This document shows, piece after piece, positions 1 through 9,738 of a DNA stretch of 64,000 bases. The notes beneath the pieces are model-generated. The model ran no database searches and was not told where the DNA came from. It was given only the letters and a program-made list of their open reading frames with translations. Each line of letters opens with the position of its first letter. The stretch's first letter is position 1. The stretch comes from Clostridium vincentii (lineage in GTDB: Bacteria; Bacillota; Clostridia; Clostridiales; Clostridiaceae): contig NZ_PVXQ01000001.1 of assembly GCF_002995745.1 (NCBI RefSeq), positions 1-64,000 on the forward strand. The letters are read 5' to 3'. Made by a program: the position numbers and the translations under genes.

Positions 1-199
1 TCGCGGTGCGAAGGCAAGCGCAACAATCTATAGTATTGTAGAAACTGCCAAAGAAAATGGTTTAAACCCAATGAAATATTTAACTTTTCTATTTGAGAAA
101 ATTCCTAATATGGATTTCAAAAATGATCCAGATTTATTTAAATCACTATTTCCATGGAGTAATCTTCCTGCTGAATGCTATTTAAATAAAAAGGATTGA
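1..199 (+). CDS. IS66-family transposase, C-terminal end (partial at window edge)
   Basis: The frame starting at base 2 is open to a TGA at 197-199 and gives 65 residues. They include RGAKASATIYSIVETAKENG (about residues 1-20), then PMKYLTFLFEKIPN, and PWSNLPAECY near the end. This is the usual C-terminus of IS66-type DDE transposases. The start lies outside the window. It is the only clear plus-strand gene before 25.5 kb, which fits an insertion into a minus-strand locus. The inverted end of the element follows directly and cuts the next gene. The family call rests on recognition of this tail motif. Confidence 0.88.
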   Translation, partial: RGAKASATIYSIVETAKENGLNPMKYLTFLFEKIPNMDFKNDPDLFKSLFPWSNLPAECYLNKKD

Positions 200-247
200 A
201 AATAAGCGGTTAATGACTGTCAACGTGACGAGTTATTAACCGCTTAC
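1..247 (+). mobile_element. Right end of an IS66-like insertion sequence
   Basis: The transposase tail is followed by a 12-bp inverted repeat, with arms TAAGCGGTTAAT at 203-214 and ATTAACCGCTTA at 235-246. The end reads TTAACCGCTTAC, which is GTAAGCGGTTAA in reverse and looks like an IS66-family terminal repeat. I place the right boundary at about 247. An 8-bp target duplication would then begin with TTTTAAAG (248-255), but the left end is outside the window, so this cannot be checked. Confidence 0.75.
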
Positions 248-2371
248 TTTTAAAGATTCAATTATATATTTTGTTTCCTTCATTATTATATTTTCTGTTA
301 TTTCTACTTCCAAATCCTTTGGACTTAAATCTGTTTCCTTTAAAATCCTAGTAATTTCTTCAGCTATTTTTGTATTTTGAAATTGGTTTACTGAGAGATT
401 AACTGCTATTGAGACATTCAATATACCAGCATCTTGCCATGCTTTATTTTGTCTGCAGGCACTTCTCATTACCCATTCACCAATTGGAAGTATTAGTCCA
501 GTCTTTTCAGCTATATATATAAACTCACCTGGATTTACTATTCCGAGTTTTTTATTATGCCACCTAATTAATGCTTCTAAGCCAATAATTTCACCTGATA
601 TTATATTTACTTGAGGTTGATAATATAATTCTAGTTCATTCCGATCTAGTGCGCTGTATAAACTATTCGTTAACTTCATTTCTTTAATCATACTATCTTT
701 AATAATTGGAGTACAAAGCCTAAATTTATTTTTACCATCTTCTTTTGCCCTATACATTGCAATATCAGCATTTTTTATTAGGGTTTCTATATCTTTACCA
801 TCTAGGGGATAAACAGCACCACCAATACTAGTAGTTATAAATAAATCACGATTATTTATTGTAAATGGCTTTTTAAAAATATCAAGAATTCTTTCTGACA
901 CTTTTTCAAAATAATAATCTTCCTCTAAATTTTTAATTAAAATAAGAAACTCGTCTCCTCCGACTCTACAAACAGTATCCTCTGCTCTTACTGTACGTAT
1001 CAACTTTTGTGAAATAATTTTTAAAAGTTCATCTCCTCTAGAATGCCCCATTGTGTCATTTATCCTTTTAAAAGAATCTAGATCAAGAAATAGCACACCT
1101 AAAGTTTTTTTGTTTTTCTTTGCATCAAGAATACATTTATTTAACCTATCATTAAATAACCTTTTATTTGGTAAACACGTTAAATAATCATAGTAGGCTA
1201 GTTTTTTTATTTTCCCCTCCATGTCTATACGTATGTTTATTTCATGCTCTAACTCCTTATTAACTTCACTTAGCTCACTGGTTCTTTCCTTAACTTTAAT
1301 TTCAAGCTCATCATATGATTTAATTAATTTTTTCTGAACTATTTTAATTTCTGAAATGTCCTGAAGTATAGCCACGAATCCCAATGAATCTCCCCATTCA
1401 TCTTCTAAAATTGCTGAAGAAAAAAGAATAGGTATTTTAGTCTTATTTTTTTTCACAACCTCAATTTCAAAACTATTACAGCTCGTTAGTTTTGATATTT
1501 CTGTTGTTTCTGAAAATAAAACACTTACCAATTTACCCTTTAGTTGATTTTTTTCATACCCTAATAATTTAAGTGCTCCATTGTTAATATCTTTAATTAT
1601 GCCCTCATGATTTGCAATAATTAATCCTTCATTAATTATTTTCAAAACCTCTAAAGCAAAATTCTCTGGATTAAGGTCCATCAATTTATATTTTTTAATT
1701 GAATACCATATACCGATTATAGGTATAATAGCTAAAATAATTCCAATAGAAGGTATAGGGGGTATTCCTATCCTGGGAAGAATAATATCTGAAACACCAC
1801 CTGATATTATAGCTATAATCATTGTAATTATTATAAGCTTTGCCTGTTTCCTCTCCCTTATTATTTCCGAATTTTTCCACCATTTAAATAAGAAAAAGAT
1901 AACTGCTAACATATAAGAAAAATAATAAACATTGAAAAAGTTTGTCCAAACAAATCCTCTATCCTTTTCTGCAAGGACAACCCATCCTAAATTGATTTTC
2001 ACAAAACTTTGTGATGTTAGAGGTTGAAAAAAATACAAATAAATTGAAAATATAGCTGGAAAATAAAAAATCAACCTTGCAAATGACCTTTTTAAAAACC
2101 CTTCTTTACCTGTTAGAACGATAATAAAATTCAAAAGCACACATGGAAATGTCGTCCAGGAAAAGCTGGAGTAAATATGAAAAAATCTTGCGGTTGTAGC
2201 ATCAATTGAACAATTTCTCAAAGCAAACATAAACGCCCAAAATGCTAAAGCAATACACATAATAAAAAAAATTCTGTTTAATTTATTCTTTTTATCATTT
2301 AGAAATGTAACTATACCTATAATCCCATATGTTATTGCACATAGAAAATATATCATGCTAAAACAAACCAT
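236..2371 (-). pseudogene. 7TM-PAS-GGDEF-EAL protein, truncated by IS66
   Basis: The 711-codon frame starts at an ATG after GGAGGAG. Residues 1-230 hold seven or so hydrophobic segments, 235-345 a PAS domain, 350-390 a coiled coil and 395-555 a diguanylate cyclase domain with an intact GGDEF at 471-475. The EAL phosphodiesterase domain begins near 570, with LEAL at 598-601, and reaches LEVEITEN. It then stops: the last codons (V-S-G-stop) come from the IS66 terminal repeat. About 100 residues are missing, including the expected DDFGTG metal-binding segment. Cyclase activity could survive; phosphodiesterase activity should be lost. A membrane-bound c-di-GMP enzyme originally. Confidence 0.88.
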
Positions 2372-2672
2372 AACCTACTCTCCTCCAGTCACTTTTATTT
2401 ACTATTGTTTACTTTTCTCAATAATATCTTTTATTTTAGAGGAGTATATTTTATATACATTTCCGCCAATTCTACTACTGTAATAAGTATTCTATATCTA
2501 TTTTTCTTAGTACCTGCACGCTCAAAGATTTTTATCTTATACTTATAATCTTTAATATATTCATATACAATCATTTCTATAACTTACATATGATTACACA
2601 ATGTTACAAATTTTTTCTTGTTCTTTATCCTCTGATAACCTCTAACTAGCAATTATAGATTTATGATATATA

Positions 2673-2712
2673 AAAAACATGCATAGACTTGATTTATACA
2701 AATCTATGCATG
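2673..2712 (-). terminator. Intrinsic terminator after the GGDEF/HD-GYP locus
   Basis: A near-perfect stem pairs ACATGCATAGA with TCTATGCATGT around a 15-17 base loop. On the minus strand it is followed by a run of T. It ends the locus that begins at 4658 and therefore lies just past the decayed HD-GYP coding sequence. Confidence 0.75.
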
Positions 2713-2719
2713 TTCCCAA

Positions 2720-2942
2720 CTATTAAAATATATCTGAAAGTTCAACTTGCAAATCTTCAGTTTTACTTCTGGTTGTACTACTAAGCAGTATATTTTCCTT
2801 CTGATACAATAATAATAATAGTACTCTTCATCATTTGTCATATGTTTTATTATATTATATCCTAATAAGGTGTGACTTTTAATTATTCTTTTTCACGTTC
2901 TGTAAATCCTAATTTCCCTCCAAGTAAAACCGAATATTTTTA
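2720..2942 (-). pseudogene. Decayed HD-GYP domain remnant
   Basis: Reading on in frame past the TAA at 2940-2942 gives KYSVLLGGKLGFTEREKE and then a second TAA. This is the expected continuation of an HD-GYP domain after HSKMV. A shifted frame then gives HTLLGYNIIKHMTNDEE, which resembles the HP-x-x-GY segment of the same family. So the domain carries at least two stops and a frameshift or deletion, and the HD catalytic segment was not found. It is a dead remnant of the C-terminus of the 2940-4658 gene. Confidence 0.75.
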
Positions 2943-4658
2943 AACCATCTTAGAATGTTCACCTGTATACTTGACCTTAGCATCTTCAGCTTCTGCTAGA
3001 GCAACAACAGAATCCATTAGCAATTCTCTATTTATATCTTTGTTATCATCTTTCAAAAATACATTCATATTTTCATTATAAATATTACACTGATTTCTAC
3101 CATTTTGCTTTGAATAGTACATCGCAGTGTCAGATTTTTTTATCAAGCCTTCTGCATCTAATGCATGCTTTGGATAAAAAGCTATCCCTATACTTATAGT
3201 AATTGGAAAATAGTCAGAGTATTTTTGTATATCCTGATTTTCAGCAATACGTTTTCTGATTTTTTCTGCTTCAATAAGCGCTTCTTCAGAAGTATAGTCA
3301 CACATCATAACCACAAATTCTTCTCCACCATATCTAAAAACCATACCCATATCTTTTACTTCATCTTTTATTATTTTTGAAGTCTCTATTAAAACATAAT
3401 CACCAACCTCATGCCCATATGTGTCATTTGTTAATTTAAATTTATCAATGTCACAAAACATAACAGCTATTTGTTTATGCCCTTCAGCTAACTTATTCTT
3501 AATGCTTTCAAAATAATATCTATGATTATACAATGAAGTTAAACAGTCTGTATTTACACATACTTTCAGCTCTTGATTTTCTTTTTTGTGTTCATATATC
3601 TTATCTACCATATCATTAAAACTTCCAGCTAAGCTTATTACCTCATTTGTTCCATTTACATTAACATGTATTAATAAGTTATTATTTTTCATACTTTTAA
3701 TTTGATTTTCAAGGTTTTTAATAGGATTAACAATAATTCCTTTAAACCTAAATCCTAAAATTAAAATTATAAGAGCAGACAAAATCATCACCGCAAAGCT
3801 ATTCCTTTGCAATAATTTCTGAGCTGATAGAAATGTATCTCTAGATTGAATAACATTCATATATCCTATGTTATTATCTGAGATGTCTATTATAGGCAAA
3901 CTCCCTATAATCTTTAAATTATCAATTTTATATACAGGATTGTTTTTATTTTCATTAATAAGTACAATATTGCTATTAACATATTCACTTATTTCCTCGT
4001 TTGAAACAAATCCATTTTCATAGGTAATAAAAATATTACTACCAAGATCTTCATTTATTGCTTGTACAAATAGGGATGAAACCTTCTTACCAAGAATGAC
4101 AACACCATGGCAATTTCCTTCAGTAGTATTCTTGAAAATAGGACATTCACTTATCATATATATCTCCCCATCATACATCTTAAAACCAGTAATTATTGAT
4201 TTTTCATTATATTCATTTTCATTTAATGATTTCAAGATATTATTGTCATTTAAAATTTCATTAATATTATTTAATCCATTCTGAACGATGATTTTTTTAT
4301 CCCTATTTAATATAACTATTAAATCTATACCATTTTTATCTGGAAGCCACTCTGTAAAATTTTCCTTATACCATGTTTCATCTATATTTACCTCTTGCAC
4401 TTTACTATAATGTTCATCCCAAAAAGCATAGTCTTGCGTTATTCTTTCAAGTTCCTTAATTTTCGATTGAAATATTTTACTAGACTGATTCGTACTTAAT
4501 ATCACATCCCCATTTTCTATTCTTGAAAAATACTTTGAAATAATAATGTTATTTAATATTAAATTTAAACCAAGAGTAATAATTACTATTAAAAATAGTA
4601 ATATTTTAATTATTGTGCCTAAATTATTCATGGATTTCTTTATTTTATTAGTTTTCAT
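2940..4658 (-). CDS. CHASE4-HAMP-GGDEF diguanylate cyclase, C-terminally truncated
   Basis: 572 residues, starting at an ATG after AAGGGAG. A TM helix at about 17-40 and another at 288-305 flank an extracytoplasmic CHASE4-like sensor with the DYAFWDEHY signature near 77-84. A HAMP linker (about 305-360) leads to a diguanylate cyclase domain with GGEEF at 444-448. The last 30 residues (SVVALAEAEDAKVKYTGEHS) are the first helix of an HD-GYP domain. A TAA stop then interrupts a frame that continues as HD-GYP. The product may still make c-di-GMP but has lost its likely phosphodiesterase half. Confidence 0.85.
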   Translation of the reverse strand: MKTNKIKKSMNNLGTIIKILLFLIVIITLGLNLILNNIIISKYFSRIENGDVILSTNQSSKIFQSKIKELERITQDYAFWDEHYSKVQEVNIDETWYKENFTEWLPDKNGIDLIVILNRDKKIIVQNGLNNINEILNDNNILKSLNENEYNEKSIITGFKMYDGEIYMISECPIFKNTTEGNCHGVVILGKKVSSLFVQAINEDLGSNIFITYENGFVSNEEISEYVNSNIVLINENKNNPVYKIDNLKIIGSLPIIDISDNNIGYMNVIQSRDTFLSAQKLLQRNSFAVMILSALIILILGFRFKGIIVNPIKNLENQIKSMKNNNLLIHVNVNGTNEVISLAGSFNDMVDKIYEHKKENQELKVCVNTDCLTSLYNHRYYFESIKNKLAEGHKQIAVMFCDIDKFKLTNDTYGHEVGDYVLIETSKIIKDEVKDMGMVFRYGGEEFVVMMCDYTSEEALIEAEKIRKRIAENQDIQKYSDYFPITISIGIAFYPKHALDAEGLIKKSDTAMYYSKQNGRNQCNIYNENMNVFLKDDNKDINRELLMDSVVALAEAEDAKVKYTGEHSKMV

Positions 4659-4828
4659 ATAACTACACTCCCTTTCGCAGTACTCAAGGCTTCAAAGAAG
4701 TTTATGAAATTATACAAACTTCTGAATATTGTAAATAATATTTATTTAGTGAAAAAATGTACTCTATTTTTTTATTTGTACGGTTATATATATTCGAAAT
4801 TATTTGTAAATACCTCCTTAAAAGTATA

Positions 4829-4854
4829 AAAAAGCTAGGCTTAATACCTAGCTT
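4829..4854 (-). terminator. Intrinsic terminator after the chemotaxis gene
   Basis: The stem AAGCTAGG/CCTAGCTT has a short loop and is followed on the minus strand by TTTTTTATA. It lies 8 bases past the stop codon of the methyl-accepting protein. Confidence 0.85.
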
Positions 4855-4861
4855 ATATAGC

Positions 4862-6573
4862 TTACATCTTAAATTTTTGAACCATACCATTTAATTTTTC
4901 TGCTAATATGGCTTGATTTTGAGAAGCTTTTGTAATTTCTTTAATTGCCATAACAGATTCATTGACACTTGCTAATATTTCCTCTGAGCTAGCAACTGAT
5001 TCCTCAGCTGTAGCAGTAACATTTTCAATTGCTTTTGTAATTTCCGATACAGTTTCATTTACTATATTCATTGAAGCTCCAATATCCGAAGATAGCTTAT
5101 TAAATTCTGACGCATCCTCACCATATTGCTTACCTGTATCTAGAAACAATGCATAATCAGCTTTAACTTCGTTATCAATAAAACCCAATACATCCTCAGC
5201 ACTATTAGAAATATTCTGGAACGCTTGTTCAACTTTCTCAGTTACCTCATGGATTTTTTTAACTGCAGTCGCTGGCTCTTCAGCTAATTTTTTAACTTCT
5301 TCAGCCACCACGGCGAAGCCCTTACCTTGTTCCCCAGCTCTTGCTGCTTCAATAGCTGCATTAAGTGCAAGAAGATTTGTCTGACTTGCTATATTTCCTA
5401 TCTCATCTGCCATTATCTTAACTTCACTAACAACCTTACCATCAGCAATGGCTTTTAATATGCTTTCTTGCTTTTGTAAATATACTCTCTTTGCGGTATT
5501 AGCACTATCTTCAGCAGTTTTTGTAACTTGTTTTGCTCTTACTTCTATTTCCTTTGCACTTTTATTTCCTTCATTTGCACGTCCTGTAACTTCAGCCACA
5601 TTTTCTGCAATACTTTCTGTGGTTGCATTTACTTCTTCCGTTGTAGCGCTTAACATTTCTGCACCTAAGGATACTTGTCTTACTGATTCATTGACAACAT
5701 CCATTCCTGCTGATATTTCTTCTGTTGTAGCTGACAGTTCTTCGCTGGTAGCACTAATATCACCAGCACTTTCTGATATTTCTCCAATTAACATTTTTAA
5801 ATTTGCCGTAGCTTTATTTAAAGCTTTTGCTAAACTTCAATTTCATCCTTAGTATCGATATTAATAGTTTTTGTTAAATCATTTTCTCCAAGGGCTTCAG
5901 CAACAGTTACAACCTTCTTTATCTGCCTTGAAATTGAAAGTGAAATTACTAAACCTAATATAACAGCAACAATTAATCCTAGGGCACTAATTTCTATAAT
6001 TTTCATATTTGCCTTATTATAAGATGATTGACTATTGTCATAGTTATTTTTTGCCATATCCATATTTAATATAATCTCTTTATCTAAAAGTGTAAACATA
6101 TCAACCCTAGCTTTGGTAACAGCCGGAGCAAGTTCCTTTGCTTTATCATAGTTCCCTTCATCGACTTGCTTAGTTAGTTCCTCTCTATTTGTACGATATA
6201 CTTCAAGAATTTTTTCAAATTGTGCAAATAGTTGCCTATCTGCCTCAGTATTTATAGTTGTTTTGTATACTACAATATCTTCATCATCTTTAGTTGTTAA
6301 ACTTGCAATATCATCTTTGTACTTTTGTAAATCACTTTTGTTTTCAGGATTAAGAATTAACAATGAATCATATGCAATACCTAATAAATTCGCCTTAATG
6401 TTATTAATAGTATTAACAGCTACCAAATCTACATTATACATACTATTAATATTCGTATTCATATTTTTCATGTTATAGATTCCAATAGCCCCAACAATGC
6501 CTATAAATAATGTAACCAGGACAAATGCTGACACTAGTTTTTGAATCATTTTTAAGTTATTAAACCACTTCAT
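4862..6573 (-). pseudogene. Methyl-accepting chemotaxis protein, split by a one-base frameshift
   Basis: The 5' part (6573-5830, 247 aa) has a TM helix, a four-helix-bundle periplasmic domain, a second TM helix near 195-215 and a HAMP domain ending in DEIEV-stop. The 3' part (frame open before 5794, 310 aa) is the methylated-helix and signalling hairpin, with the conserved [19 protein letters not shown] core. The sequence at the junction reads GAAGTTTAGCA. One extra T would give GAAGTTTTAGCA and join the halves as [19 protein letters not shown] therefore read it as one gene inactivated by a single T deletion near 5836, or as a sequencing error. It would sense a ligand outside the membrane and signal to CheA/CheW. 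Confidence 0.88.
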
Positions 6574-6705
6574 TAATCATCACTCCTAAAATATAATATT
6601 ATTCCACTTTTTTACAATCAAACTCCTATTTATAATATTGCATTGAATTCAATTTTATGAAAATATATTTATTTTCAGGAAAATATTTGTGGATAGTAAT
6701 AGCTC

Positions 6706-6741
6706 AAGAAAAACCCCCGACATCTGTCGAGGGTTTTTCTG
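6706..6741. terminator. Bidirectional terminator hairpin
   Basis: AAAAACCCCCGACA and TGTCGAGGGTTTTT pair around a short loop, with A and T runs on both sides. It separates the chemotaxis gene's upstream region from the PhnA-like gene. Confidence 0.8.
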
Positions 6742-6810
6742 TTGGAGTATAAAATTGTAGCTTCTTTTCATTATCTTTATTAGCGCTAATTACAACAATT
6801 TTTGCTCCAT

Positions 6811-7152
6811 TTATATCTTTTTAACAAATTCAGATTTTAATTCCATAGCTCCAAACCCATCAATTTTGCAACCAATATTATGATCTCCATCAATCAATCG
6901 TATATTTTTTACTTTCGCACCTTTTTTTACTGAAAATGGACTTCCTTTTACTTTAAGATCTTTAAGTACTGTTACAGAATCACCATTCTGTAGTATATTT
7001 CCATTTGCATCTTTCACAACCTTTTCAGCCTCACTATTTTCAGTTTCTATATCTAAAGACCACTCATGAGCACATTCTGGGCAAACAAAAAGACCTCTAT
7101 CTTCATAAGTATATTCTGAATTACATTTTGGGCATTTTGGTAAATCTATCAT
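6811..7152 (-). CDS. yjdM: PhnA/YjdM-family zinc-ribbon protein
   Basis: 113 residues, the normal length for the family, starting after GGAGG. The N-terminus has a zinc ribbon (CPKC at 7-10, CPEC near 24-27). The C-terminal half is the PhnA domain, with [20 protein letters not shown] and ending in [12 protein letters not shown]. Members were named from phosphonate operons, but that role is not established, and no phosphonate genes lie nearby. It stands alone between two terminator-like regions, so its context gives no function. Confidence 0.9.
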   Translation of the reverse strand: MIDLPKCPKCNSEYTYEDRGLFVCPECAHEWSLDIETENSEAEKVVKDANGNILQNGDSVTVLKDLKVKGSPFSVKKGAKVKNIRLIDGDHNIGCKIDGFGAMELKSEFVKKI

Positions 7153-7265
7153 AATTTCATTTCCTCCATTCGTTATTCTTAGTTATTATATGCTATCATA
7201 ATCTTCTCATATTGACAAATCTTCCTCCAAGCTCTCCTTGAAGTTTCTTGCTCCACAAGCTTAAA

Positions 7266-8453
7266 CTATTTTAATTTTAATATTCTGCAAAGTAATGACT
7301 TATCCTTTTCAGTTCCTCTTCCCTTCATTAACGTTGAAATATCTTCTATTGATGCTACGGTAATATTATCTTTATCTACCTTGTTTTCATAACATTTTGA
7401 AAAATCTAAGCGCTCACACTCATAAGTAATATCTATTATATACTCCTCTTCTTTTGCCTTCTTAATTGCCCTTATATAATATCTACCTTTGAGCTTATTG
7501 TAGTCAAATTTCTGGTCTATATTATCCTGCCAAGAATATAAATCATATCCTTGATCTTTTAATATGTTAACTATATTCTTAATTGAATTAATATTATTAT
7601 CAACTAATATATCGCAATCATATGGAGGATTATCTAATACACTCTTACAAATATTAAATAATCCATAACTTCCTATTACTAAATATTTTACTTTTTCGCC
7701 AACTTTAACTAGAGCATTTTTATATTCACTATAGTCTCTTTCATCTTCTTTTTTCTTACATATAAATACATACTCATGAGATCTATTTGTTAGAGTTATA
7801 TCATCTTCTTTGAACTCTTCTTTTTCATAAAGAATTATTCTTTCTTCCTTAAGATTCATATACTTCTTTAAAAGATTACATGTATCATAGGCTTGGGAAA
7901 TCATATTCCCATTTAGGTTCCTTATATTTTCACTAAAGGCAACCATGTACCCATCTTTCTTTAAAGACTCCGCACATCTTTTAATTACCTTTTCTATAAA
8001 TTCTAAATACATATTATAACTTTTTATATTATAAAAGTTGCCATCTTCACTATCCTCTATATTTCCATTATAGTAAGGAAAATTAGTAACTACTAAATCA
8101 ATATTATTTGGATACTCAAAAGTAAGTGAATCTCCATTTATTAATTCTGGAATGTACTTATATCTTTCTTTATAATAATCTATTCTTTTGGTAAGATTCA
8201 CAAACCTTTCTTTTTCAAGCTCTATACCTACTGCTCTTCTTCCTTGTATTGCTGCTCCTATAATTGTTGTTCCCATTCCTGCAAAGGGTTCAAAAATCAA
8301 ATCCCCTGGTTTTGAAAATTCTTTTATAAAAGGGCTAACCTGTGCCACCCAACTTATATCTCTAAAATTCATAAAATCTTTTGGAAACATATCCTTTGTT
8401 ATTTTAAAATCCTCTATTTCTTCCTTTAAAATTAAATAACTATTTACTCCCAT
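7266..8453 (-). CDS. SAM-dependent methyltransferase fused to a nucleotidyltransferase-like domain
   Basis: 395 residues. Residues 30-230 are a class I methyltransferase of the N4/N6-amino type. The SAM loop is FEPFAGMGTT (about 55-64), followed by GIELEKE, and the catalytic motif reads TNFPYY instead of the usual (D/N)PPY. Residues about 255-395 look like a minimal nucleotidyltransferase: YLVIGSYGL, then YDCDILVDNN with two acidic residues, then IIDITYE, and finally the family's VAS-x-EDI-x-x-x-MKGRG-x-x-KD tail. It lies 11 bases after the radical-SAM gene and is surely cotranscribed. The substrate (DNA, RNA, protein or small molecule) is unknown. The domain pair is unusual. Confidence 0.75.
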   Translation of the reverse strand: MGVNSYLILKEEIEDFKITKDMFPKDFMNFRDISWVAQVSPFIKEFSKPGDLIFEPFAGMGTTIIGAAIQGRRAVGIELEKERFVNLTKRIDYYKERYKYIPELINGDSLTFEYPNNIDLVVTNFPYYNGNIEDSEDGNFYNIKSYNMYLEFIEKVIKRCAESLKKDGYMVAFSENIRNLNGNMISQAYDTCNLLKKYMNLKEERIILYEKEEFKEDDITLTNRSHEYVFICKKKEDERDYSEYKNALVKVGEKVKYLVIGSYGLFNICKSVLDNPPYDCDILVDNNINSIKNIVNILKDQGYDLYSWQDNIDQKFDYNKLKGRYYIRAIKKAKEEEYIIDITYECERLDFSKCYENKVDKDNITVASIEDISTLMKGRGTEKDKSLLCRILKLK

Positions 8454-8464
8454 GTTTTCACCAC

Positions 8465-9493
8465 CTAAAAAATCTTATTTTTCATACTCCAATCACAACA
8501 TAAATCTCCATTTGGATAGTAGATTAACTTTTGTATTTCATCCTTATTATGTTGTTTTATCATTTCCTCATAATCAGATACCTCAAAGGTTACCTCCATA
8601 TCTTTCTTATATTCATATTTAAAAGAAAAATAATAATATCCTCTAAGTATTTCCGTAAGCGTAAAGGCCTTATCTTCTATATCCTTTAAAACTTCTATTA
8701 ATGGAACTCGATTTTTCCTTATATAATTACTGCTTTCATTTCCTGATATACTTTCATTAAATAGTGACAATTCTCTAAATACAACCTTATTAATTCCATT
8801 ATTCCTTGCCCATTTCAAGTAATTCTTAACCTCTTCATAACTATTAACTCCCGTATTTTGTAATACACAAACTAACTTTATATCCACATAATTTTTTAAA
8901 GTTCTAACTATATTTTCATAATTTCTATTAAGCTGTATATCCTTGTTTTTAAACCTTACTATATTATTATTAACATCTTCATTATAGTGATGTCTAGAGG
9001 TTTCAATACGACTTATATTATAATCTTTTATTATATCAATAATTTTTCCTAAGTTATAAGTTCCAGCAGAAAGATTAGAGTAAATAACTTTTTCTTCTAT
9101 GCGTCCCCCATCCTCTTCCCAATTCTTAAAGACTTGTAATACTTCCTTTAAAAAATCTAAGCTTTCTAAAGGTTCAATTCCTGAAACTGATAAAAATATT
9201 CTGTTTTCTTTCAACTTGCTTAAAATCAATCTTAGCTTTTTAAAATACTTTTCACTTAGCTTAAAATCTTTAGCTTGTCCGCTCGTTCTTTCTAGCTTCT
9301 CTGAACAAAATCTACAATTTGCACTGCAATTATTATAAATATATGGTGTAAAAGAAATCTTCTTAGCCAATTCTTTTTGAAATTCTTTAATTTCTATAAA
9401 TTCTTGTTTTATATTGCTTTTATAATCTACTTTCTTATATTTTTCTCTTAATTTATTTGCATATTCTTTGTAATTCTCATAGTAATATTGCAT
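8465..9493 (-). CDS. Radical SAM protein paired with the methyltransferase fusion
   Basis: 342 residues, starting at an ATG after AAGGAG. The radical-SAM cluster motif C-x3-C-x2-C appears as NNCSANCRFC near residues 54-63. SVSGIEPL follows where the family has its SAM-binding GGE-like strand. The C-terminus ends YPNGDLCCDWSMKN, a Cys-containing motif seen in radical-SAM enzymes that act on peptides or nucleic acids. No SPASM domain of normal length follows, and no precursor peptide gene was found nearby. It is first in a two-gene operon with the gene at 7266-8453. The reaction is not known. Confidence 0.75.
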   Translation of the reverse strand: MQYYYENYKEYANKLREKYKKVDYKSNIKQEFIEIKEFQKELAKKISFTPYIYNNCSANCRFCSEKLERTSGQAKDFKLSEKYFKKLRLILSKLKENRIFLSVSGIEPLESLDFLKEVLQVFKNWEEDGGRIEEKVIYSNLSAGTYNLGKIIDIIKDYNISRIETSRHHYNEDVNNNIVRFKNKDIQLNRNYENIVRTLKNYVDIKLVCVLQNTGVNSYEEVKNYLKWARNNGINKVVFRELSLFNESISGNESSNYIRKNRVPLIEVLKDIEDKAFTLTEILRGYYYFSFKYEYKKDMEVTFEVSDYEEMIKQHNKDEIQKLIYYPNGDLCCDWSMKNKIF

Positions 9494-9656
9494 ACACTAC
9501 TCCTTATCAAATATTATGAATAAACTCTATTATAATTTTACTGTTTTTCAGACTAAATTACAAAATTTATAATTAGTGCGAAAACTTTTTTATAATGAAT
9601 TTTAACTAATATATTGAAATCTAAAGTACAAATCATCTATAATCCCTACATATAAA

Positions 9657-9686
9657 GTAACCACGACATTACTGTCGTGGTTTTCA
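9657..9686 (-). terminator. Terminator of the pyrimidine operon
   Basis: The hairpin ACCACGACA/TGTCGTGGT has a 5-base loop. It lies just past the end of the amidohydrolase gene. An identical hairpin ends the hcp gene at 22630. Confidence 0.7.
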
Positions 9687-9738
9687 TGGTGGTATCAACC
9701 TTGATGGGTGAAATCCTCTATTATATTCTTCTGCTTAA

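Noticed and set aside
4702-4890. 62-residue minus-strand frame past the chemotaxis gene
   Set aside because: It overlaps the terminator and the end of the receptor gene and has no ribosome-binding site.
5448-5852. Plus-strand 134-residue frame, hydrophobic and Ser/Ala rich
   Set aside because: It is the antisense of the methyl-accepting signalling domain, whose biased codons produce such frames.
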